From Phycisphaerales bacterium (GTDB lineage Bacteria; Planctomycetota; Phycisphaerae; Phycisphaerales; UBA1924), in the NCBI GenBank assembly GCA_947459215.1, contig CANHCQ010000022.1:1-63795 (forward strand): 63,795 nt of DNA, given 5' to 3'. The notes under the pieces are model-generated. The model was not told the origin of the DNA. It saw nothing but the letters and a program-made list of their open reading frames with translations, and did not search any database. Position numbers and translations under genes: made by a program. Numbering within the stretch: the stretch's first letter is position 1; each line of letters begins with the position of its first letter. Shown here one piece after another: positions 9,101 through 16,099 of this stretch.

Positions 9101-9617
9101 CGCGATCGTGGTGGCAGGCCAGCGCGCGTTGCCGGCGCGGCCGGGCTGTCTCGTCCTTCGTGGGAACGAGTCCGACGTTGCCGTGTTTGCCGGCACGAAG
9201 CAGTGGCGGCAGTGCGGCACAGTGGTCTTGTCGCTTCGCTTCCCGGTCGCTGAACTTTCGTCGCCCGAGCGCTACGCGGCGGTTGTCGAAGGTCTGGCAC
9301 CCGCGACGCCCTTTGCCATTTACGGTGGCGGGCGGCACACCGAGCGGTTGCTCACGTACGCCGCAGTGCGAAAGCCAGCGTGGATTCTCGATGATCGCGG
9401 CGACGGGTCGCGCGATGTTGAAGGCGTGTCCGTCGTGTCGCCGCAGAGGGTTGAATCCTCCATGCCACCGGTCGTCATTCTGTCATCGCCGCGGCACGAA
9501 GAGCAGATGTGGCTGCGGTCGGAGCGGTGGCGTGCTCGCGGCATCGAGGTCGTGCGGCTCTACGCGGGTGATGCATCGGCTCTGTCGTCGCAGCTTTCCG
9601 CTGTGAACGGTTCGTGA
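6165..9617 (+). CDS. Giant multidomain glycosyltransferase with two GxGxHT-type modules
   Basis: This 1150-residue protein has no signal peptide and no membrane segments. Residues about 15-330 look like a GT-B or 2-epimerase-like half, with TTASTLAVEGMIAGRPTG at 237-254. An Ala-rich linker follows (287-305). Residues 391-750 are a GT4-type glycosyltransferase with LAYVGRVVEKQKRVSDLL (573-590) and EGTSIAMLESM (658-668), matching the E-x7-E donor-binding pattern. Residues 855-941 are a degenerate copy, and 1048-1136 a canonical copy (YGGGRHTERLL, LDDR, SSPRHEE, RLY), of the module shared across the cluster. It is divergent from the carbamoyltransferase. The sugar and acceptor are unknown. The fusion order is unusual, and I do not recognise this exact architecture. 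Confidence 0.85.
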   Translation: MTRERSNHRSTTPSRRVMLLAPEGFEHHFGLLPNALERQGDRIALETLQPYAPLRVSDAMADACDAIVHVEGVLRRAIGVRRAAARTGTPLALLMDGVLEYANTFLNAGVGPSFLRPAPADVVFCAGSHDQAILRALGNRAVATGLPRLEVFATRVRESAGCLGLHGLLVATANNPSFTFGGRVRLLKSLDAIRTALARRGVPARWRIAGDLAADLGVEIDDAPLAESLSSVRGVITTASTLAVEGMIAGRPTGLLHPHPWPLWLPSAWMHRGDALDGMDEDRDRVQAAAEASAAATAAAEASNARVAEGVRRYESFSAGDLVDSLLTPSRELLALQDRCVRALCRSDAASRVAAACRAMSSGLRVRSGRAAADAAGVAAETRVPEKSRGVLRVVSCIESHASSVGGVSAWSERMESAFASGTRRGIEWWTLFVGPDGPPATERLAARPRAMACVVDPTEAPALQAEAVANAIRKLGADIVLPNYGSLAFAAAQHERARSRGRTRVVAVAHTNDDVYRGMLASHSTWDAAVAVSEACCAWLAPLAGERPVRTVVYGVPLARTPRLTMAGPLRLAYVGRVVEKQKRVSDLLVLMAELDRLGVAYEFDVVGDGDALPGWQRRLGDSKVRGVVRVHGPRELEWVQRFWPRIDVNVIVSDAEGTSIAMLESMAHGVIPCITAVDSGATAIVRDGVNGIAVAVGDMKTMAERLAGVASDLRLRGAMSVAAYRTILEKRLTVEACADAWYALLRDVVSGIVVREPLSDAAVRCVAAPPTAGPLDEADAGRLLREAGFVVRPNPGRSGEAVVVSPSMPHPGAVAIAQRRMNGIATAVCPTQSDDGWTHFGECYEQLVRDDRKKIAVWVGRGLPRSVVEWVASRPPPFVGFIRHDARLGATLLGAPVLSPERAIRDAVDGVLVCDPPGELQGLAATHTLRAAGVAIWPVSIEPELASHIDDVCRRVVETANAGGGIVTTCDGGVIPGAIVVAGQRALPARPGCLVLRGNESDVAVFAGTKQWRQCGTVVLSLRFPVAELSSPERYAAVVEGLAPATPFAIYGGGRHTERLLTYAAVRKPAWILDDRGDGSRDVEGVSVVSPQRVESSMPPVVILSSPRHEEQMWLRSERWRARGIEVVRLYAGDASALSSQLSAVNGS

Positions 9618-10592
9618 TCATGTGAGCAGGGACCACTGGTTCGGCTCATTCCGTGAGGCGGCGAGCAAGCCCTGGCGCCAGAGGTATCGCTTGAGCAGGA
9701 CCCATGAATCCGCAAGTGCGGCGAGCGTTTGCGTTACCGCGGCATCACCGGGCAGCGGCGGGGCTTCGGCGAGCGCCAGAAAACGAGACTGGAGCCGCAC
9801 GGCGTCGCGGCGCTCACGCTCGAGGAATCGCTCGGCGTGGTCGAGCTCAGAGCGATCGCGGATATCGCGTCCGAAGAGATCGCGTGCGAACTCGGGGTTG
9901 GCACTGGCGTAGGTCCACGCCGAACGCCCGAGCAGGTACTCACGCCGTAGAACGTCTTTCGGCGTGTAGCGATGGTCGTGAACAACGCCCGCATCGGGTG
10001 CGAGTCCGAGCGTCGCACCGGCCTTGATAAGGCGATAGGCCAGTTCGATGTCGTCGTAGCCGTAGGCGTCGATGATGTCCGGGAAGCCCCCGTGATCGCA
10101 TGCGAGCGAGGTCGGCAACGACATGTTCAAGCCGTAGCAATCGCGGTATGTGGGAGCGCGATCGGACGGCGGCGCGAAGAAGATCAGGTTCGTCTGTTGC
10201 ACGAGCTGGTCGAAGAGTGTCGGCGAGGCAACCGGTTTCCATGTCGCGGAGCCACCGATTACCCGGAGACCGGAGGCATGCGCCTCGATGTGTCGTTGCA
10301 CGAGATCTGGCGCGGCTTCGACGTCGTCGTTCAGCGACAGGAAGACGCGCCCGCGGGCGGACTGCAGCATGCGCCGTCGGACCGCGATATAGCCGATCTT
10401 CGGGAACTCCTCGACCCGGACCGCGGAGTGGAGGGATTCGGGGATATCCGAGCTGGTCGGCGCTCCGTCGCCTGCATCAACGCCAACGATGATCTCGAAG
10501 CGTGCCGTGGTCTGCTGCCGTGCGAGCGATTCGAGGCACCGGCGGAGCTTGTCCGGCCGGCGAAATGTCGGAATGAGCACGCTGAGATCCAT
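9618..10592 (-). CDS. GT2-family glycosyltransferase
   Basis: The 324 residues start MDLSVLIPTFRRPDKLRRC, the classic GT-A nucleotide-sugar-binding beginning. A metal-binding acidic motif follows (LNDDVEA near residue 87), and later YGYDDIELAYRL, the acidic loop expected to hold the catalytic base. No membrane segment is seen. Its stop codon (9618-9620) directly abuts the stop of the preceding plus-strand gene (9615-9617), so the two genes converge with no gap. It is the only minus-strand gene between two plus-strand blocks of the glycan cluster. The sugar added cannot be predicted. Confidence 0.9.
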   Translation of the reverse strand: MDLSVLIPTFRRPDKLRRCLESLARQQTTARFEIIVGVDAGDGAPTSSDIPESLHSAVRVEEFPKIGYIAVRRRMLQSARGRVFLSLNDDVEAAPDLVQRHIEAHASGLRVIGGSATWKPVASPTLFDQLVQQTNLIFFAPPSDRAPTYRDCYGLNMSLPTSLACDHGGFPDIIDAYGYDDIELAYRLIKAGATLGLAPDAGVVHDHRYTPKDVLRREYLLGRSAWTYASANPEFARDLFGRDIRDRSELDHAERFLERERRDAVRLQSRFLALAEAPPLPGDAAVTQTLAALADSWVLLKRYLWRQGLLAASRNEPNQWSLLT

Positions 10593-10669
10593 GCAAAGCT
10601 GTATCGGCGTCGGAGAGTCCCGGGGCCCAAGAAGTGCGGCTTTCGTGCGGTAGTTGCCGATATCCCGAC

Positions 10670-12679
10670 ATGTCCGCTACCGACGGCAGCGCGATCGCAC
10701 CAGACATTCGGATCGACACGATCCCGGGGATGTCGCGCGGCGTTGACGGGCGGGTTCGGGGTGTTGTTGTCTGCCGATCCGAGGTGGAAGTGGTGCGGCG
10801 GGTATTGGCGATGGTGCCGCCGGCGCCGGACGGACAGGCGGCTCCGATCTACGTGCTGGATCGTGACGGGCGGCTGCCGCTTGATTCGGATTGGGGCGGT
10901 CGGGTGCGTTTGTTCCAGGGGCCCGAGGCGGACGCGGCGTTCCTGGCGTCAAGGCGGTCGAGGATCGAGTGTGCGTTGCCCGAATGTGTCGCGACCGTTC
11001 TCGATGGCGATGCGCCGTTGCGGGCCGAGATCGCTTCGGGTCTGCGTGTGCTCGCGTCTGAGCAGGCTGCATTGGCTGGTGATCTCAGCCGTGAACTCGC
11101 TGATCGGGCGGCGCGGCGTGGTGTGGACTGGTGGCGAGACCGCTTTGCCGCGATCGTCGATGGAAGTGCGGGCCGCCTTGCTGGCAAGGTGCTTGTCATC
11201 ACGTCTCGGTACTCGACCTTCATCCGGCACTCCGCCGAGGACCTCGTGGCTTCGCTGCGTCGCCTCGGCCACGAAGCGATCTTGCTGATGGAGCCGCAGG
11301 ATGGTGAGACATGTACCTCGATCGCCTATTTGCAAGCGATCGCGTCGATCGACCCGGACCTGATCGTCCAGATCAATTTCCCGCGATGGATGATGGGGCC
11401 GGCGGTTCCGCCGGGATGGCCGCACGTCTGCTGGGTGCAGGACGCGATGCCGCACCTGTTCCAGGCCGCGAACGCGGCGACTCCGCTCGACTTTGTGATC
11501 GGGCACGTGTACCGCGAAGCCATGTTGCGTGCGGGGTACAGCAGTGAGCGGATGTTGGAGCATCCGGTGTGTGTCTCGGAAAGCAAGTTCCACCGGGCGG
11601 CGGCCAGACCAAACCTGCGATTTGACTGTGACGTCGCGTACGTGAGCCACCGTTCGGAGACGCCTGAGGCTTTCGTGTCGCGATTCCTGCGGGAGAGCGG
11701 GCTTCCGGCTCATGCACACCCGGCGGTGCATGCGGCTCGGCACGAGGTCGACGCGGTGATTTCCCGGTGGGCCGCGGGGCCCGCGGCCATCGAATTGCCC
11801 GGCGTAGCCGCGTCGCTTGCGAGATCGCTTGGGCGTGGTGGTGACCCCAAAGCTTCAGATCTGCTGTTGTATCGATTTGTGCGGCCGTATGCCGAGCAGC
11901 TTCTGCGGCATGAGACGCTCGACTGGGCAGCCGAGATTTGCAGGGCTGGCGGGCTGAAGCTCCGTTTGTTCGGCAAGGGCTGGGAGGAGCATCCGACGCT
12001 TCGCGAGTTCGCGTCAGGGCCGCTTGAGCACGGCGACGATCTGCGTCAATGCTATCAGCTCGCCGCCGCACATCTGCACGCGTCGATCGAGGGCTGTGGC
12101 CATCAGCGAATTGCCGAGTGTGCGATGTCGGGCGGCGTGCCGCTGTGCCGCCGCTCGTGGGCGGACTTCTTCTACAACGATTGGATTGCATCGCGAGAAT
12201 TCGTACTCGCGGGGCACCCGGCCGATGTGTATCTCAGCCCGTCGCGATGGCCGGCGCACTTTGTGGCGAATCACGTCGAACTGCTGCAACTTGTTCGGAA
12301 CCGTGACCGCATGGGGCCGAACCCGGCGGGTTGGGATCACACGTATCTCCAGGGTCTGTATGCGCAGGTAGAAAACTCGAAGTGCAAGCCGCACGATGCG
12401 CCGGTGCCGCCGCGGAACGCCCGGACGCTGGCCGTGTTCGGCGATCCATTCGAAGCGACATTCTGCTCTCGAGCAGATCTTGAAGATCGGATCATGAAGG
12501 CCGCCGAGCGAGGATCGTGGCGGGAGCAGATGAGCGAAGGCACGGCACGACGTGCGACGGAGTGCGTCGGCGCGGCTCGATTTGCCAGCCGCATGCTGGA
12601 CTTCGTTTCTGCGGGATTGGGCGTGACCCGCTCACTGCCGATGGGCGCGTATGCACCGCCGAAGGAGGCCGTCGCGTGA
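10670..12679 (+). CDS. CgeB-like glycosyltransferase
   Basis: This protein has 669 residues. The first 170 form a poorly conserved domain. From about residue 171 (KVLVITSRYSTF) the protein resembles the CgeB/group 1 family of GT-B enzymes: a first Rossmann half, CWVQDAMPHLF in the middle, and a donor half around LKLRLFGKGWEEHP and ASIEGCGHQRIAECAMSGG. ATG at 10670 is chosen; an in-frame GTG at 10634 is possible. The gene ends inside GTGA, overlapping the next glycosyltransferase, and the spacing through 15955 shows a tightly packed operon. It probably extends or decorates the same surface glycan. Confidence 0.85.
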   Translation: MSATDGSAIAPDIRIDTIPGMSRGVDGRVRGVVVCRSEVEVVRRVLAMVPPAPDGQAAPIYVLDRDGRLPLDSDWGGRVRLFQGPEADAAFLASRRSRIECALPECVATVLDGDAPLRAEIASGLRVLASEQAALAGDLSRELADRAARRGVDWWRDRFAAIVDGSAGRLAGKVLVITSRYSTFIRHSAEDLVASLRRLGHEAILLMEPQDGETCTSIAYLQAIASIDPDLIVQINFPRWMMGPAVPPGWPHVCWVQDAMPHLFQAANAATPLDFVIGHVYREAMLRAGYSSERMLEHPVCVSESKFHRAAARPNLRFDCDVAYVSHRSETPEAFVSRFLRESGLPAHAHPAVHAARHEVDAVISRWAAGPAAIELPGVAASLARSLGRGGDPKASDLLLYRFVRPYAEQLLRHETLDWAAEICRAGGLKLRLFGKGWEEHPTLREFASGPLEHGDDLRQCYQLAAAHLHASIEGCGHQRIAECAMSGGVPLCRRSWADFFYNDWIASREFVLAGHPADVYLSPSRWPAHFVANHVELLQLVRNRDRMGPNPAGWDHTYLQGLYAQVENSKCKPHDAPVPPRNARTLAVFGDPFEATFCSRADLEDRIMKAAERGSWREQMSEGTARRATECVGAARFASRMLDFVSAGLGVTRSLPMGAYAPPKEAVA

Positions 12680-14049
12680 GCAGGCCGATGCGTCTAGCGC
12701 TTGTGAGCCGCGAGTATCCGCCGTTCTTCGGCGGCGGCATCGGGACGTATGCGCGATGGATTGTCCCGGCCCTGGTCGACGCGGGCGTGCGGGTGCATGT
12801 CATCACTGAAGCTCACGATCAGACCAACCCGCGTGTCGAGTTCCACGGACCGGTGACGGTGCATCGCGTGCCGATGGCGATGGGTCGAGGCGGCTGGACC
12901 AGCGCGGCTGCGAGATTTTCGATCAATGCGGCCCGCAAGGTCGCCGCACTCGCCGCGCGAGATGAAATCGACGTCGCTGAGTTTGCCGAGTGTGAGGGAG
13001 CGGCAGCGGCGCTACTGCTCTTGCGTTCGACGCTGCCGATGGGCACGCCCGCGACCGTTGTGCACCTGCACACTCCCAGTGAGGTGTTGTACGAGCTGCG
13101 GTCTCTTTCGACGCGAGCGCTCGACCAATCGCTGGCGGCGTACTTCCTGATGGAGCGGCTGGCGATGCGACTGACCGATCAGGTCTGCGCGCCGTCGCAC
13201 TTCATCGCCGACTGGGCCGTCTCGCACTACGGACTGGCTCGTCGTCCCGCGGTGATCCCGTACGCGATCGCGCCGGCTCCGGAGGCTCCGCCGCCGAGCC
13301 AGAGCAAGGACGTTCTGTACGTTGGGCGCATCGAGCCCCGCAAGGGTGTGGAGTCGTTGGCGGTCGCATGGAAGCAGGTTCTGGCGCAGCACTCGGACGC
13401 CAGGCTCGTGCTCGCCGGGGCCGACACATCCGGCGCGCCCGACGGAGGCTCGCTGAAGGCGTACTTGCTCGCGTTGTTGGAGGAGCCGCAGCGAAGGACG
13501 GTCCAGTTCCTCGGGCGTCTGCGGCCGGAATCGCTCGGCCAGGAGTACGCGAGAGCGGCGATCTGCGTCGTTCCGAGCCTTTGGGAGAACTTCCCGAACA
13601 CCTGCATCGAGGCGATGCTGCACGCTCGGCCTGTCGTGGTGTCGGACAACGGAGGTATGTCCGAGATGATCGGCGACAGCGATGCGGGCTTGGTGTGCCG
13701 CGCCGGTGATCCCGCGTCTGTGGCGGGCGCGATCAATCGATTGCTCGCGGAGCCCGTCAGTGCAAGGGCCGCGCGAGGGACGAACGGAAGGAATCGCATC
13801 CTGCACATGTGCGATCCGTCGCGTATCGCCAAGGCTCGCATCGAGATGTATGGCCACGCGGTCGCCTCGGCTCGCGGACCGCGTTCGGCAGACAAGCGTG
13901 CGACGTCCGTTTTCGCAGAATGGAAGCGATGCGAAGATGTCCTCGCCGGAGACGTCACGACGATGTCGATGCCGACGTTTGAGGGTGCGATCACGCGATG
14001 GATCGCTCTGGATCGGGAGAGTTCCGAGACGGTGGGGGTGCATGCATGA
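12676..14049 (+). CDS. GT4-family glycosyltransferase
   Basis: This 457-residue GT-B enzyme begins at a GTG that overlaps the upstream stop (GTGA), with AAGGAGG 7 bases before it; the in-frame ATG at 12688 is the weaker choice. The N-terminal half has LVSREYPPFFGGGIGTYAR, typical of GT4 acceptor domains. The C-terminal half has YVGRIEPRKGVESL and the E-x7-E donor motif ENFPNTCIEAM. About 60 residues beyond the fold (from roughly 395) form a polar tail. It is the most canonical glycosyltransferase of the cluster and is translationally coupled to its neighbours on both sides. Confidence 0.92.
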   Translation: MSRPMRLALVSREYPPFFGGGIGTYARWIVPALVDAGVRVHVITEAHDQTNPRVEFHGPVTVHRVPMAMGRGGWTSAAARFSINAARKVAALAARDEIDVAEFAECEGAAAALLLLRSTLPMGTPATVVHLHTPSEVLYELRSLSTRALDQSLAAYFLMERLAMRLTDQVCAPSHFIADWAVSHYGLARRPAVIPYAIAPAPEAPPPSQSKDVLYVGRIEPRKGVESLAVAWKQVLAQHSDARLVLAGADTSGAPDGGSLKAYLLALLEEPQRRTVQFLGRLRPESLGQEYARAAICVVPSLWENFPNTCIEAMLHARPVVVSDNGGMSEMIGDSDAGLVCRAGDPASVAGAINRLLAEPVSARAARGTNGRNRILHMCDPSRIAKARIEMYGHAVASARGPRSADKRATSVFAEWKRCEDVLAGDVTTMSMPTFEGAITRWIALDRESSETVGVHA

Positions 14050-15119
14050 GTACGCTCGCCACCGTCATCATCACGCCGCACTTCGACGAGCCGTCGGACG
14101 ATCGGGCCATGGCGGCACGCGCGATCGCCGCTGCGTGGTCATCCGAGGGCATTCGCACGACGGTGATCTGCCCGGAGACGGCTCTGTCTCCTGCGCTCCG
14201 GTCCGGGGCGATGCTGGAGATTCAGCGCGTCGAGCTGCCTCGGGGCGAGGACGCCTCGTTCTGCGTGCGAGCGATGATCGACACATGGCATCGCGAGCGG
14301 TGTCGTTCGCTCGCGGCGATCCACTGCGTCGACGACGCACGTTCCGTTATTGCGGCAAAGTTCGCGTCGATGGCAGGTCTGGTCTCGGCACCGGTGGTAC
14401 ATGTTCGTGTTGGCGCGGCGGCTGATGAGCGAGAAGCCGCAGCGGACGCCCTGGCCGACGGCGTCATGGCGTTCGCCGAGCCATTCGCCAATCGCGAGGA
14501 TGCCGCGTTGATGTCCATGCCCGCGCTGCCACGGCTGTGGCGAGCACCCGCGGCTTCGCGCGTCTTCGTCATTCCGACCACGGTTGCGGAGGCTCGCCAC
14601 CGCGACATCGCGGCCGCACTCGCGGCCAGCGGAGCGACCGCACAGGGCTGGAGCATCGCCGCCTCCGGACCGAACGGGCGATGGATCCTTGCCGATGCGG
14701 CGGCTTCCAGCGCCGACGGTTCTGAGGGCGCGAGCGTCACGATTGTCACCGATGGCCCCGTCTTCCCGGCGGTGGCTCTCCAGTCGGTCGGCCGCGGCGG
14801 ACTCGCGATCGTGCACGCTGAGTCGCCGCTTGCATGGGCGTTGCCGTCGTGGCTGCGGGATCAGATCGTGTACCACGATGTCACGAGCCTCGCGAGCGTG
14901 ATGCGGCGTGTTGGAACAGCGACAGCCGCGGGACGCGGCGTGTGGCAACAGGCGCTGGCGAGCGCCTTGGTTGTCTCCGCGTCTTCGTTCGTGCAGCAAT
15001 CGCGACGAGTCTGGCGGGAGCTCCGATGCACACGCGATACAGACGCGGTTGCACGCATGTGGAAGTTGATCGAACGCGAGGCCGATCCGGGCCCGATCTT
15101 GCTGGAGACCTCAAGGTGA
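14046..15119 (+). CDS. Glycosyltransferase-like protein, degenerate
   Basis: This 357-residue protein starts at an ATGA overlap with the preceding GT4 gene. It begins with LATVIITPHFDEPSDDRAMA, reminiscent of the first Rossmann half of GT4 enzymes (H-F-x-E-P-S-D-D), and has alternating beta/alpha segments throughout. I do not see the E-x7-E donor motif or a clear nucleotide-sugar loop. It may be an inactive partner of the neighbouring glycosyltransferase, or a diverged enzyme. No membrane segments or signal peptide are apparent. The call rests mainly on context and a weak N-terminal resemblance. Confidence 0.6.
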   Translation: MSTLATVIITPHFDEPSDDRAMAARAIAAAWSSEGIRTTVICPETALSPALRSGAMLEIQRVELPRGEDASFCVRAMIDTWHRERCRSLAAIHCVDDARSVIAAKFASMAGLVSAPVVHVRVGAAADEREAAADALADGVMAFAEPFANREDAALMSMPALPRLWRAPAASRVFVIPTTVAEARHRDIAAALAASGATAQGWSIAASGPNGRWILADAAASSADGSEGASVTIVTDGPVFPAVALQSVGRGGLAIVHAESPLAWALPSWLRDQIVYHDVTSLASVMRRVGTATAAGRGVWQQALASALVVSASSFVQQSRRVWRELRCTRDTDAVARMWKLIEREADPGPILLETSR

Positions 15120-15955
15120 TGCGATCCGATGTCCTCATCGTTCGTGCTGGTTCGCGCAGTGTTGAGCTCCCATTGAGCGACACGAGCGCGTGGACCCGGC
15201 TCTTGGGCCGATTCCCGGTTCCGCGGGAGGGATCGATTGATCAGTTGCGGGAGGCATTTGCGGAGTCGGCACCGCTTGATGCGGTGACGTTGTCAGGCTG
15301 TCCGTCCGCTTGCCTGCTTCCGATTCTGTGGTTGCGATCGATGTGGCTCGCGCCAGATGCAAAGGTCGTATTGGAATGGCATCGAGTCGAGGATCCCTCG
15401 GCCACGCCCAGCCGCCAGGCTGCTGGGCGCTTGGCATGCTTGCTTGCGAGCGATGTTCGGTGCGCGGATCCGGCCAGGGCCATGAAGTGGTGGGGCTGGG
15501 ACGGCCCTTCGACGCGATGGAGCGACAACGCGCTCGAAGCGTTCGATCTGCTGACGAACCTTGTCGATTGCTGGGGCGGCGCGGAGCGATACGCATCGCC
15601 GGCCGCGGGCTGGTGCGAGGCAGCTCGAAAGGCGATCGCGACGTTTCAATCGTTGGGTATGAAGCGCATCGCGCTCTACGGTGCCGGGACGCACACGCGT
15701 GCTATTGGCGAGGCGCTCATGGATCCGGGTGTCGAGATTGTCGGCATCATCGACGATGATCATCGTCGCCACGGGCAACGGCTGTGGGGCTTTCCGATCA
15801 TCTCACCGGCGGCGGCGTTGGAACTCAAGCCGGACGCGATCATCCTTTCCGCGAACTCCTTTGAGGACCAGCTTTGGGAGAAGACCGCCGCCCACCGGGC
15901 CGCGGGTATTCGCGTGGCACGCCTCTACGGCGGTGCAGAGCCCGCCGCGGCCTGA
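15119..15955 (+). CDS. Stand-alone GxGxHT-type module protein of the glycan cluster
   Basis: This protein has 278 residues. Residues 1-175 are a domain I do not recognise; it contains WGWDGPSTRWS near 125-135. Residues 182-271 are the cleanest copy of the module that recurs in this cluster: RIALYGAGTHTRAIG (183-197), IIDDDH (210-215), GFPIISP (224-230), LSANSFEDQLW (243-253) and VARLYGG (266-272). The pattern suggests a Rossmann-type nucleotide- or ligand-binding fold followed by a swivelling beta-strand/helix. ATG at 15119 overlaps the upstream stop as TGATG; GTG at 15116 is an alternative, and GGAGA lies 10 bases before the ATG. No catalytic domain accompanies the module here. Confidence 0.75.
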   Translation: MRSDVLIVRAGSRSVELPLSDTSAWTRLLGRFPVPREGSIDQLREAFAESAPLDAVTLSGCPSACLLPILWLRSMWLAPDAKVVLEWHRVEDPSATPSRQAAGRLACLLASDVRCADPARAMKWWGWDGPSTRWSDNALEAFDLLTNLVDCWGGAERYASPAAGWCEAARKAIATFQSLGMKRIALYGAGTHTRAIGEALMDPGVEIVGIIDDDHRRHGQRLWGFPIISPAAALELKPDAIILSANSFEDQLWEKTAAHRAAGIRVARLYGGAEPAAA

Positions 15956-16099
15956 ATTGCCAAGGTCCGAGAGCCCGCCGGATTGTCCAAAGAAGGGTCC
16001 GTAAAGGACCGATATCTATCGAAACACCCGCGTGCCACCCGAACACGTTCGTCCGGGTTTCCGCGGCGTGAAACCGACTGCGCCGCGACCGGAGCTTCG

